Shown here: piece after piece, positions 45,508 through 54,313 of the stretch | Layout of the letters: each line of letters begins with the position of its first letter | Position numbering within the stretch: the first letter of the stretch is position 1 | Assembly: GCA_902544085.1 (NCBI GenBank) | Contig: CACCAP010000007.1 | Span: 1 to 64,000 of the forward strand | Direction: 5' to 3' | Length of the DNA: 64,000 nt | Source of the DNA: an uncultured Bacteroidota bacterium | Lineage (GTDB): Bacteria; Bacteroidota; Bacteroidia; Flavobacteriales; Flavobacteriaceae | Notes under the pieces: model-generated | Told to the model about the DNA's origin: nothing | What the model saw: the letters and a program-made list of their open reading frames with translations, nothing else | Database searches by the model: none | Made by a program: the position numbers and the translations under genes

Positions 45508-46516
45508 TAATTTTCACCTCAAATACCTTGTTCCATTTTTTTCCAGTTATAAAAAAAGTATTTCTTGATTTATTGTAAGCAATTCCATTTAGAACATCAA
45601 GGTCTGGGTGCTTTTTAACCTTATCCCTAAGTCCATCAAAATTAATTAAACCCAACACCTTTCCACTATTTTTATCAATTTTTAAGACAACATCTTTATT
45701 GGATTGATATGTATTTGCATAAATGATGTTATCTACAATTTCAAGTTCATTTATATTTTTAATTTTTCGATTATTTGTAACCACCTCAAAAAAATCAATT
45801 TCCTTAAAAGATTCAGGATTTATTACTCTAATTTTTGATGATCCATCTGATAAATAAAGAAATTCACCATCATTTGCGAGCCCCCAACCTTCAGTATTTT
45901 TATCGTAATTAAAAGAATTTTTGAGATCTAAGGTATTAGGATCATATATAAAACCAATTTTATTTTTCCAAGTTAATTGGATTAAATTATCATCTATAAT
46001 AGTAAGACCTTCTCCAAAATATTTATTTTCCAAATATTTTTTTTCTAATACTCTATTATTTAGAATATCTATTTTATTTATTGTAGAATAACCATTTAAA
46101 CCAGTACTTTCATAAAGGAAACCATTATAAAACTCTAAGCCCTGTGTGTATGAGGTGATTTCATGAGAAAATTCATTGATAATTTCATAATTATATAATT
46201 TTGGGGTTATATTGCTATATACATCAATACTTTTCTTTCTGGTTATTATCAAACCATCAATATTTATTTGAGCTTTTATCGTGTTCGTTCCTAATTTTGA
46301 ATTATATAAGGAAAATCTTTTATCGATTTCCTTGTCATTATAATAATATGTAATTTTTTCATTATCAATCGTAAGCCCATCTAAAGTAGATTTAAGAATA
46401 ATTTCTGAATTATTTGTATAAATTTTATCGTTTGATACAATATCAATGTTAATTGAGTATCTGGTTTTTTGATCACAAGAATAAAACAACATGATGATTA
46501 ATAATAAACGTAGCAT
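45497..46516 (-). CDS. Glutaminyl-peptide cyclotransferase, lipoprotein form
   Basis: 339 residues with a lipoprotein signal (Cys14 in FYSCDQ) and a beta-sandwich-like N-terminal part (about 20-105). The C-terminal glutamine cyclotransferase beta-propeller has [64 protein letters not shown] and [20 protein letters not shown]. This is the plant-type (papaya) enzyme fold. It converts N-terminal Gln to pyroglutamate in exported proteins or peptides. It is monocistronic and divergent from the SRP RNA. Confidence 0.88.
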   Translation of the reverse strand: MLRLLLIIMLFYSCDQKTRYSINIDIVSNDKIYTNNSEIILKSTLDGLTIDNEKITYYYNDKEIDKRFSLYNSKLGTNTIKAQINIDGLIITRKKSIDVYSNITPKLYNYEIINEFSHEITSYTQGLEFYNGFLYESTGLNGYSTINKIDILNNRVLEKKYLENKYFGEGLTIIDDNLIQLTWKNKIGFIYDPNTLDLKNSFNYDKNTEGWGLANDGEFLYLSDGSSKIRVINPESFKEIDFFEVVTNNRKIKNINELEIVDNIIYANTYQSNKDVVLKIDKNSGKVLGLINFDGLRDKVKKHPDLDVLNGIAYNKSRNTFFITGKKWNKVFEVKIIKD

Positions 46517-46562
46517 TTGATCATTAAAATTAAATATTATTAAACATTTATTAAAACATACT

Positions 46563-46570
46563 TATATTTG
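46563..46570 (+). promoter_or_regulatory. -7 element of the SRP RNA gene
   Basis: TATATTTG, a perfect TAnnTTTG match, followed by four T residues and then the G that begins the closed stem of the SRP RNA. It sets the -7-to-start spacing used for other genes in this window. Confidence 0.75.
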
Positions 46571-46574
46571 TTTT

Positions 46575-46677
46575 GGGCAGGGCTTATGCAACCAGCTCCT
46601 ATTTAATCCCCCAGGGTGGGAACACAGCAAGGGTAGATGGTCGTAGCGGTGTGATATAAGTTACTTGCCCTTTTTTT
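46575..46677 (+). ncRNA. ffs: Bacterial signal recognition particle RNA (4.5S type) with its terminator
   Basis: About 96 bases plus U-tract. The conserved Ffh-binding helix is complete: CCCCC, internal loop AGG, GTG, apical loop GGAA, CAC, internal loop AGCA, AGGG (46608-46633). CTTAT (46583-46587) pairs with ATAAG (46656-46660), and GGGCA (46575-46579) with TGCCC (46666-46670). The closing stem followed by seven T residues (46671-46677) acts as the terminator. No Alu domain is present, as expected for the short type. The SDR gene begins one base later. Confidence 0.92.
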
Positions 46678-46678
46678 C

Positions 46679-47485
46679 ATGAAAAAAGTAATTCTAATCA
46701 CAGGTGCTTCGTCAGGAATAGGAAAATCAATAGGAAATTATCTAACAGAAAATGGACATACAGTATACGGAACCAGTAGAAATCCAAATAAATATCCAAA
46801 GTCACAATTTCCACTAATCAAATCTGATGTAAAAAAAATCAGTGACATTGATAATTTAGTAAATCATGTTAAAATTAACGAAGGAAGAATAGATGTTTTG
46901 ATTAACAATGCAGGTATTGGTTATACGGGACCAATTGAAGAGTCTAAAATTCAAGATATAGAATCCCTGTTCTCTACAAATTTTTTTGGACCAATCGAAA
47001 TGATAAAAAAAACATTACCTGTAATGAGAGAAAATAAATCTGGATTAATTATTAATATAACATCCATCGCTGGATACATAGGATTACCATTCAGAGGCAT
47101 TTTTTGTGCATCTAAAAGTGCACTAGAAATATTAACGGAATCACTGCGTACAGAGATAAAGGATCATGGAATAAAGGTTGTGAATGTTGCCCCAGGTGAC
47201 GTCAAAACAGATGTTGTTTCTAGAAGAATAGACTCTTTCAATGATAGGAATTCTATTTATTTTAAAAAATATTACAAGACATGGAAGGGTATGAATGAAG
47301 ATGTTGAAGTTGGAGGAATAAATCCAATAAAAGTTTCTAAACTTATACTTAAAATTATAAATAAAAAAAACCCAAAAATTCATTATGTAGTTGGAAAACC
47401 ATTGCAAAAATTTTCAATAATTTTGAAGAAAATATTACCTGACCTAGTTTTTGAAAAAATCTTAAATAAATTTAACAAATTATAA
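46679..47485 (+). CDS. Short-chain dehydrogenase-like protein lacking the catalytic Tyr
   Basis: 268 residues with a classical SDR fold: TGASSGIGKS near the N-terminus, NNAG, and the catalytic Ser129 in ITSIAG. The YxxxK site reads F142-C-A-S-K146 (codon TTT instead of TAT/TAC), so the general acid/base Tyr is missing while Lys146 remains. The protein may be impaired, non-catalytic, or work by another route. The ATG sits directly behind the SRP RNA terminator, and the stop codon is followed without a gap by the transaldolase. Function unknown. Confidence 0.85.
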   Translation: MKKVILITGASSGIGKSIGNYLTENGHTVYGTSRNPNKYPKSQFPLIKSDVKKISDIDNLVNHVKINEGRIDVLINNAGIGYTGPIEESKIQDIESLFSTNFFGPIEMIKKTLPVMRENKSGLIINITSIAGYIGLPFRGIFCASKSALEILTESLRTEIKDHGIKVVNVAPGDVKTDVVSRRIDSFNDRNSIYFKKYYKTWKGMNEDVEVGGINPIKVSKLILKIINKKNPKIHYVVGKPLQKFSIILKKILPDLVFEKILNKFNKL

Positions 47486-48145
47486 ATGAAATTTTTTATC
47501 GACACTGCCAATATAAATGAAATTAGAGAAGCTCAAAACTATGGGATTTTAGATGGTGTGACAACAAATCCATCCCTCATGGCAAAAGAGAAAATAATAG
47601 GAGAAAAAAATATTATAGAACATTACAAAAAAATATGTTCTGTGGTAGATGGAGATGTGTCAGCTGAAGTTATATCAACTGATCTTGATGGTATTATAAG
47701 TGAAGGGGAAAAATTAAGTAAACTTGATCAAAAAATTGTTGTAAAAGTTCCAATGATAAAGAATGGAATAAAAGCCATCAAATATTTTTCATCCAAAAAT
47801 ATTAAAACGAATTGTACTCTTATATTTTCAGCTGGTCAGGCTCTAATTGCTGCTAAGGCTGGCGCAACATATGTTTCTCCATTTATTGGGAGATTGGATG
47901 ATATTTCTAACGATGGCTTGAATATTATATCCGATATTAGAAAAATTTACGATAATTACAATATAAATACTCAAATTTTAGCAGCTTCCATAAGATCACC
48001 AATTCATATAATTAATTGTGCAAAAATTGGCTCAGATGTTATTACATCTCCTTTAAATTCAATTTTAAAACTATTTGAACATCCGCTTACAGATATTGGG
48101 CTAAAGAAATTTTTAGATGACCACTTTAGCGCAAACAAAAAATGA
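47486..48145 (+). CDS. tal: Transaldolase, short TalC/Fsa-like type
   Basis: 219 residues, matching the short subfamily. MKFFIDTANINEIREA, DGVTTNPSLMAKE, the Schiff-base Lys in IVVKVPMIKNG, TNCTLIFSAGQALIAAKAGATYVSPFIGRLDD and AASIRSPIHI are characteristic. It exchanges dihydroxyacetone units in the pentose phosphate pathway; the related fructose-6-phosphate aldolase activity cannot be excluded. It lies in one transcript between the SDR gene and the ABC-F gene. Confidence 0.9.
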   Translation: MKFFIDTANINEIREAQNYGILDGVTTNPSLMAKEKIIGEKNIIEHYKKICSVVDGDVSAEVISTDLDGIISEGEKLSKLDQKIVVKVPMIKNGIKAIKYFSSKNIKTNCTLIFSAGQALIAAKAGATYVSPFIGRLDDISNDGLNIISDIRKIYDNYNINTQILAASIRSPIHIINCAKIGSDVITSPLNSILKLFEHPLTDIGLKKFLDDHFSANKK

Positions 48146-48148
48146 TTT

Positions 48149-49741
48149 ATGATTAGTACCAGCAACTTATCAATCCAATTTGGAAAAAGAATTTTATTTG
48201 ATGAAGTTAATGTAACTTTCAAAAAAGGTAATTGTTATGGAATTATTGGTGCGAACGGCGCAGGAAAATCTACTTTTTTAAAGGTTCTTTCTGGCGAAAT
48301 TCAACCCAATAGTGGATCTGTTAATATTGAACCAGGAAATAGATTATCAATTTTAGAGCAAAATCAAAATGCTTATGATGATTATACTGTTTTAGACAGT
48401 ACAATCATGGGTAATTCACCACTTTATAAAATTAAAAAGGAAATGGATTCCTTATATTCAAAGGAAAACTTCACAGATGAAGATGGAATTAAGGTAGGAG
48501 AACTTCAAAATAAGTTCGAGGAGATGGATGGATGGAATGCTGATAGTGAAGCTGCATCTTTACTTTCACAGTTGGGTGTAGAAGAGAGTCTTCACCATAC
48601 TAAACTTTCGGAAATAGATTTAAAATTAAAAGTAAGAGTTTTATTGGCACAATCCCTTTTTGGCAACCCAGATATACTAATAATGGACGAGCCTACAAAT
48701 AATTTGGATTTTGAAACTATAAAATGGCTTCAGCATTTTTTGTCAAATTATGAAAATACTGTTATTGTTGTTTCACATGATAGATATTTTTTAGACTCAG
48801 TTTGTACTCACATTTCTGACATTGACTATGGAAAAATATCACATTACTCGGGAAATTATACTTTTTGGTATGAATCAAGTCAATTAGCTCTTAAACAGAG
48901 AGCTCAACAAAACAAAAAAGCAGAAGAAAAGAAGAAAGAGTTAGAAGAATTTATTGCAAGATTTAGTGCCAATGTAGCGAAATCAAAACAAGCTACATCA
49001 AGGAAAAAGATGATTGAAAAATTAAATATTGAAGATATTAAACCCTCTTCTCGAAGGTATCCGGGAATTATTTTTGAAATTGAACGTGGTTTAGGAGATC
49101 AGATACTTAATATTGAATCAATGAACACTTCACTGATTAGTGATTTTAGTACTATTGTTAACAATGGGGATAAGGTCATTTTTTACTCAAAAAACCCAAA
49201 AATCATCGACTCCTTTTACAATGAAATTTTATTATTGAATGAAAGCGTTAAATGGGGTACAACAGTTTCTAAATCTTATATCCCTGAAAATTATGATAGT
49301 TTTTTTGAAAAAAATTTAAGTTTGGTTGACTGGTTAAGACAATGGTCAAAAAATGACGAGGAAAGGGAAGAGGTTTATATAAGAGGGTTTTTGGGAAAAA
49401 TGCTTTTCAGTGGAGAAGAAGCTTTAAAATCATGTAAAGTACTTTCTGGTGGAGAGAAAGTAAGATGTATGTTATCAAAGATGATGATGGAGAGATCAAA
49501 TTTTTTAATATTAAATGAACCAACTAATCACTTGGACTTGGAAAGTATTACAGCTCTTAATAACTCTCTAATCAACTTTAAAGGAAATATTTTCTTAACA
49601 ACGCAAGATTTTCAATTCGCGAATTCTGTTGGTAATAGAGTAATCGAAATTGGAACAAAAGGTTATATTGACAAATTGATGAACTTTGGAGAGTATTTAA
49701 ATGATGAGAAAGTAAAAATTCTTAGAGAAAAAATATATTAA
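48149..49741 (+). CDS. ABC-F ATPase (YbiT-like) with a degenerate second nucleotide-binding domain
   Basis: 530 residues, two ATPase domains with no membrane part and the ABC-F linker KAEEKKKELEEFIARFSANVAKSKQATSRKKM. Domain 1 has Walker A GANGAGKS (34-41), Walker B MDEPTNNLD (Asp180, Glu181) and His in VVSHDRYFLD, although its signature is altered to LSEIDLKLK. In domain 2 the P-loop is lost (FYSKNPKIIDSF), Walker B reads LNEPTNHLD (Asn456 for Asp), and the switch His is Gln486 (TTQD); only LSGGEKVRC is intact. Such proteins act on ribosomes. Loss of the second P-loop seems usual in the Bacteroidota form, as I recall it. Confidence 0.88.
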   Translation: MISTSNLSIQFGKRILFDEVNVTFKKGNCYGIIGANGAGKSTFLKVLSGEIQPNSGSVNIEPGNRLSILEQNQNAYDDYTVLDSTIMGNSPLYKIKKEMDSLYSKENFTDEDGIKVGELQNKFEEMDGWNADSEAASLLSQLGVEESLHHTKLSEIDLKLKVRVLLAQSLFGNPDILIMDEPTNNLDFETIKWLQHFLSNYENTVIVVSHDRYFLDSVCTHISDIDYGKISHYSGNYTFWYESSQLALKQRAQQNKKAEEKKKELEEFIARFSANVAKSKQATSRKKMIEKLNIEDIKPSSRRYPGIIFEIERGLGDQILNIESMNTSLISDFSTIVNNGDKVIFYSKNPKIIDSFYNEILLLNESVKWGTTVSKSYIPENYDSFFEKNLSLVDWLRQWSKNDEEREEVYIRGFLGKMLFSGEEALKSCKVLSGGEKVRCMLSKMMMERSNFLILNEPTNHLDLESITALNNSLINFKGNIFLTTQDFQFANSVGNRVIEIGTKGYIDKLMNFGEYLNDEKVKILREKIY

Positions 49742-52131
49742 TCGCGTAAAGTAGCACTAAAGTTTTTTTCTAAACTAGCAACTATTTTTTTTGAGATTTT
49801 TTGTATGTTTTTTTCGTTTAATGTTCTTTCATCTGAATTTAACATCACAGAGATTGAAATTGATTTTTTAGATTTTTCAATTTTACCATCTTTGAAGATA
49901 TCAAATATTTTCACCTCTTTAATCAATTTATCGTTAATTGAAAATATGCAGTCTTCAATACTCTTGTAACTTACTTCATTATTAAGAATAAAAGAGAAAT
50001 CTCTCTTAACTGTTGGAAATTTTGATATTTTATCAACGTTAAAATAGCTGGTATTAATATTTTTAAAAAGGAGAGTTGTATCAATTGTAGCACAGAAAAT
50101 GTCCTCAGAGATTGAGATTTTATTAATTAACGAGTTATCTAAACTTATTATTGATGCTATATCTTTATTACTTTTCTTAAAAACAAGACCGTTATCTATA
50201 ATTTCTTCATCAAAGTTTAAATTAAATTTTTTAAAAATATTCTTAACAACATTTTTTAAATAAAAAAAGTTAGATGTTAATTTCTGATGTAACCAATTAC
50301 TGTTGACTAAATCTCCGCACATCACTATCGTCAATTTTTTATTTTGTTCATAATTTCCATTCTTTTTATAATAAGTTGAACCAAATTCAAAAAAATTATT
50401 TGTTATAGATTTTCTGTTTATGTTGTAATCAATTGTTTTGAGAATACCACTTATAAGATCTGTTCTCATAACAGAAATATCTTTGCTAATTGAATTCATT
50501 AAATTTATAGACATATCATTATTAATGTTGTTTTCATTAACTAAAGAATTATTCATTACTTCATTAAAGCCTATGTTACAAAGAAAGCTTGCTATTAAGT
50601 TATTATAGTACAATTCATTTTTTTGATTTTTAATTACAGAAATATTCATTTTACTGGAAGTTTTAATATTATTATATCCGTAAATTCTTAAAACTTCCTC
50701 AATTACATCACATTCTCTTGTAACATCATGTCTATAATTGGGTATGGTAATTCCTGCACTAGTATCATTTGTGGAATTTATTTTAAAATCTAGGAGATTT
50801 AAAATTGATTTTATTTCAAGTTTGTCAATATCAACTCCAATAATTTTATTAAAATTTTCAAAATTTATAGAAATATTTTTTTCTTCAATTTTATTTGGAT
50901 AATCATCAATAATATTGGATATAATTTCAGCATTGTAATATTCTTTTAACAATGAAGCTGCTCTCTTTAAAGCATACTCAATCATATTAATATCAGTACC
51001 CCTTTCAAACCTGTATGATGAATCTGATGATATTCCAGATTTTTTTGAAGATTTTCTAATTCCAACTGGGTCAAAATAAGCAGATTCTAGAAGGATTGAA
51101 GTTGTTTCATCAGAGACTGAATGATGTGATCCACCCATAATTCCTGCCAAGCACATTGGTTCATCTGAATCACAAATGAAAAGATCATCATTGGAATAGT
51201 TTTTTGTTTCTTCATCAAGGGTTGTAAACTCTGATTTATTTTTAATTTTTTTTATTTCAACTTTTTTTGTTTTAATTTTTTCTAAATCATATGCATGCAA
51301 TGGTTGGCCTAACTCATGCATCACATAATTTGTAATATCAACAACATTATTGATGGGTTTAACACCTATAGCTGTAAGTTTATTGAAAATATCAGGGTGA
51401 GAATTTGATATAGATATGTTTTTAATTACTAACCCACAAAACCTTTTACATGCTAATGAGTCAACTATATTGATTGTTAAACTTGTATTTATGCCTTGTG
51501 TAGTATAATTTGAAATGGATGGTGTAATTAAATCAATTTTTACTTTATTTCTATGTGAAATAGCAGCTCTTAGGTCTCTGGCAACACCGTAGTGGCTCAG
51601 TGCATCTGATCTATTTGGTGTAATGCCAATTTCAAAAATTTTATCTCTATATGGCTTTATGGTTTTTGAATAGTCACTTCCAATCTTAAGATTATTATCT
51701 AAATTAATGATACCCTCATGATTATTGCTTAATCCTATTTCAAACTCAGAAACAATCATACCATGACTTTCTATTCCTCTAATTGTTGCCTTTTTAATTT
51801 TTATTTTTTCGTTTTTATATGTGTATAATGTTGAGCCAACAGTTGCTACAACAACTTTTTGGTTTGTTTCGACATTTGGTGCTCCACAGATGATATTAAG
51901 CTTTTTATTTCCAATATCAACTTCAGTTAACTTAAGTTTGTCAGCATTGGGATGTTTTTCACATTTGGTAATTTGTCCAATAATTAATTGAGATAAATCA
52001 GTTTGTGGAGCAGAATTATAATCCTCTATCCCCTCGACTTCAAGACCAATGTCAGTCAACAAATCAGATGTTTGGTCAATAGTAAGTTTTTGATTGAGTA
52101 GTTCTTTTATCCAGTTGAAAGAGATTTTCAT
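49738..52131 (-). CDS. pheT: Phenylalanyl-tRNA synthetase beta subunit
   Basis: 797 residues from the ATG at 52131; a GTG one codon upstream is also possible, but a perfect -7 element ends exactly 4 bases before the ATG. Domain order: N-terminal MKISFNWIKELL, tRNA-binding EMAP-like domain (DLSQLIIGQITKCEKHPNADKLKLTEVDIG), B3/B4 editing region (HELGQPLHAYDLEKI), B5 domain, core (EFGSTYYKKNG), and C-terminal anticodon-binding FDX-ACB domain (KFPTVKRDFSFIL). The alpha subunit is not in the window. It overlaps the ABC-F stop codon by 4 bases. Confidence 0.95.
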   Translation of the reverse strand: MKISFNWIKELLNQKLTIDQTSDLLTDIGLEVEGIEDYNSAPQTDLSQLIIGQITKCEKHPNADKLKLTEVDIGNKKLNIICGAPNVETNQKVVVATVGSTLYTYKNEKIKIKKATIRGIESHGMIVSEFEIGLSNNHEGIINLDNNLKIGSDYSKTIKPYRDKIFEIGITPNRSDALSHYGVARDLRAAISHRNKVKIDLITPSISNYTTQGINTSLTINIVDSLACKRFCGLVIKNISISNSHPDIFNKLTAIGVKPINNVVDITNYVMHELGQPLHAYDLEKIKTKKVEIKKIKNKSEFTTLDEETKNYSNDDLFICDSDEPMCLAGIMGGSHHSVSDETTSILLESAYFDPVGIRKSSKKSGISSDSSYRFERGTDINMIEYALKRAASLLKEYYNAEIISNIIDDYPNKIEEKNISINFENFNKIIGVDIDKLEIKSILNLLDFKINSTNDTSAGITIPNYRHDVTRECDVIEEVLRIYGYNNIKTSSKMNISVIKNQKNELYYNNLIASFLCNIGFNEVMNNSLVNENNINNDMSINLMNSISKDISVMRTDLISGILKTIDYNINRKSITNNFFEFGSTYYKKNGNYEQNKKLTIVMCGDLVNSNWLHQKLTSNFFYLKNVVKNIFKKFNLNFDEEIIDNGLVFKKSNKDIASIISLDNSLINKISISEDIFCATIDTTLLFKNINTSYFNVDKISKFPTVKRDFSFILNNEVSYKSIEDCIFSINDKLIKEVKIFDIFKDGKIEKSKKSISISVMLNSDERTLNEKNIQKISKKIVASLEKNFSATLRD

Positions 52132-52135
52132 CACT

Positions 52136-52143
52136 CAAATATA
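52136..52143 (-). promoter_or_regulatory. -7 element of pheT, predicts a leaderless transcript
   Basis: TATATTTG on the minus strand, perfect TAnnTTTG, ends 4 bases before the pheT ATG at 52131. A TTG on the same strand at 52170-52168 gives a slightly long -33 spacing of 24 bases. Confidence 0.6.
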
Positions 52144-52162
52144 CAATTAACAAGTAAATTTA

Positions 52163-54262
52163 TTAACCAATATTACTCCAAGATTTATTGTGATGAAATC
52201 CAAGTAATTCTTCTTTAATTAGAATATTATTATTAAGCTTTAATTTTGGATCAATCTCTATTATTCTCTTAACTTCTTTTTTTGCTAAATCAAAAATTTT
52301 TACATCATCTGTTAAGTCCGCAAGTTTAAAATCAATGACACCACTCTGCTTTGTCCCTAACAAATCGCCTGGTCCGCGAAGTTTTAAGTCTATTTCGGAA
52401 ATTTTAAAGCCATTATTTGTAGAAACCATTGCCTTAATTCTTGTTTTAGCATCTGCACTTAATATACCTTTTGTCATTAGGATGCAATAACTTTCATATT
52501 CTCCTCTACCAACCCTGCCTCGAAGTTGATGAAGTTGAGATAATCCGAATCTTTCTGCATTCTCAATAACCATTACTGAAGCATTAGGAACATTAACACC
52601 AACCTCTATTACAGTGGTAGATACCAAAATATTTGTTTTACCATTAACAAATCTTTCCATTTCCAATTCTTTATTTTCATTTTTCATTTTTCCATGTAAA
52701 ACTCCAATTGAATAATTTTTATTATCGAAATGCCTGCAAATACTTTCTAATCCATCTTCTAAATTTTTTAAATCCATCTTTTTAGATTCCTCTATTAATG
52801 GATAAACCACATAAATCTGTCTGCCAATTTTAATTTGATCCTCCATAAACTTAAAAAGTCTTAGTCTTTTCGAGTCATTCATGTTGATTGTCTTAATCAT
52901 CTTTCTTCCAGGTGGAAGTTCATCAATTATAGACACGTCTAAATCTCCATACATACTCATTGTTAGTGTTCTTGGAATAGGGGTAGCGGTCATGATTAAA
53001 ATATGTGGAGAAGGATTATTTTTTTTCCAAATTTCTGCTCGTTGTTTTACTCCAAATCTATGTTGTTCATCAATCACTGCAAAGCCTAAATTTTTAAAAA
53101 TTACATTTTCTTCAAAAATTGCATGTGTTCCAATTAAAATGTTTATTTCTCCATTCTCTAAATCTTGAAATAGCCTCTTTCTCTGTGATGTTTTGGTTGA
53201 GCCAGTCAATAATTCAATGTTTAAATTAAGACCATTTAGATGTTTACTAAAACTGTCAAAATGTTGTAATGCTAAAATTTCTGTCGGTGCAACTAAACAA
53301 CACTGATAAGAATTATCAATAGCAATCAACATTGCCATGAGCGAAACAATTGTTTTACCGGAACCTACATCACCTTGTAATAGTCTTGTCATTTGATTAC
53401 CACTTCTAAAATCATCTCTTATTTGTTTTAAGACATTTTTTTGGGCATTTGTAAGTTCAAAATTTAAATTATTTTCATAAAATGTGTTGAATTTCAAATC
53501 AACCTTGGGAAAGAAAAAACTTTTTTTTGATTTAATTTTATTTTTTTTTAATTGGAAGATTAATTGATTAAAGAAAATTTCTTCAAATTTTAATCTGAAA
53601 ATTGCTTTTTCCATGATATTAAAATTAGTTGGAAAATGTATGTTAAAATAAGCAGAGTATTTAGATATAAGCTTATTTCTTTTATTGATATCTTCATTTA
53701 GACTATCGTTAATTTTATCTTTTAGTTCATCCAATATTTCCCAGATAATTTTAATAAAGAAGTTATTGGATATTCCTGAATTCGCAATTCTTTCAGAGCT
53801 TTTATATATTGGTTTTATTCTTACTCTGCTTTTATTGTTAAGCCCATTTAATTGTTCAATTTCTGGATGAATCATCGAAGGTATATTTTTGAACCAACTA
53901 ACTTTTCCAAATAACACAACTTTTTGATTGTGATTGATTGATTTTTCTATCCATTTGAGTCCTTTAAACCATAAAACCTTTATAACTCTATCTCCATCAA
54001 AAAACAAACCCTCTAGTCGAAACTTTTTATTGCTTTCAACGTATTTAATACTTTTAAAATAACCAACTATTTGTACATAAGAATTGTTATCAACTAAATC
54101 TTGAATTTTATAAAATTTAGTTTTATCAACATATCTAAAGGGAAAAAAATTTAGAATGTCATAACATTTTTTTAATCCAAATTCTTCATTCAATACTTTT
54201 GATCGATTCTTACCAATTCCTTTGATAAATTGCAGGGGAGTATGAAGGTCAATTTCTTTCAC
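52163..54262 (-). CDS. recG: ATP-dependent DNA helicase RecG
   Basis: 699 residues from a GTG at 54262. The N-terminal wedge/OB domain (about 1-230, KGIGKNRSKVL and SYVQIVGYFKSI) precedes the helicase core with LLQGDVGSGKTIVSLMAML, the DEQH box AVIDEQHRFGV, TATPIPRTL, STTVIEVGVNVPNA and QLRGRVGRGEYESYC. The C-terminal LRGPGDLLGTKQSG is RecG-specific. It remodels stalled forks and branched DNA. A perfect -7 element ends 4 bases before the GTG. It is divergent from the UvrD/PcrA gene. Confidence 0.95.
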   Translation of the reverse strand: MKEIDLHTPLQFIKGIGKNRSKVLNEEFGLKKCYDILNFFPFRYVDKTKFYKIQDLVDNNSYVQIVGYFKSIKYVESNKKFRLEGLFFDGDRVIKVLWFKGLKWIEKSINHNQKVVLFGKVSWFKNIPSMIHPEIEQLNGLNNKSRVRIKPIYKSSERIANSGISNNFFIKIIWEILDELKDKINDSLNEDINKRNKLISKYSAYFNIHFPTNFNIMEKAIFRLKFEEIFFNQLIFQLKKNKIKSKKSFFFPKVDLKFNTFYENNLNFELTNAQKNVLKQIRDDFRSGNQMTRLLQGDVGSGKTIVSLMAMLIAIDNSYQCCLVAPTEILALQHFDSFSKHLNGLNLNIELLTGSTKTSQRKRLFQDLENGEINILIGTHAIFEENVIFKNLGFAVIDEQHRFGVKQRAEIWKKNNPSPHILIMTATPIPRTLTMSMYGDLDVSIIDELPPGRKMIKTINMNDSKRLRLFKFMEDQIKIGRQIYVVYPLIEESKKMDLKNLEDGLESICRHFDNKNYSIGVLHGKMKNENKELEMERFVNGKTNILVSTTVIEVGVNVPNASVMVIENAERFGLSQLHQLRGRVGRGEYESYCILMTKGILSADAKTRIKAMVSTNNGFKISEIDLKLRGPGDLLGTKQSGVIDFKLADLTDDVKIFDLAKKEVKRIIEIDPKLKLNNNILIKEELLGFHHNKSWSNIG

Positions 54263-54266
54263 TCCT

Positions 54267-54274
54267 CAAATTTA
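54267..54274 (-). promoter_or_regulatory. -7 element of recG, predicts a leaderless transcript
   Basis: TAAATTTG on the minus strand (perfect TAnnTTTG) ends 4 bases before the recG GTG start. No -33 TTG is visible. On the plus strand, TATATTTC at 54293-54300 (seven of eight) may serve the divergent helicase gene. Confidence 0.55.
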
Positions 54275-54313
54275 ATTTATTAACTTTAAAAGTATATTTC
54301 ATGATTATATATT

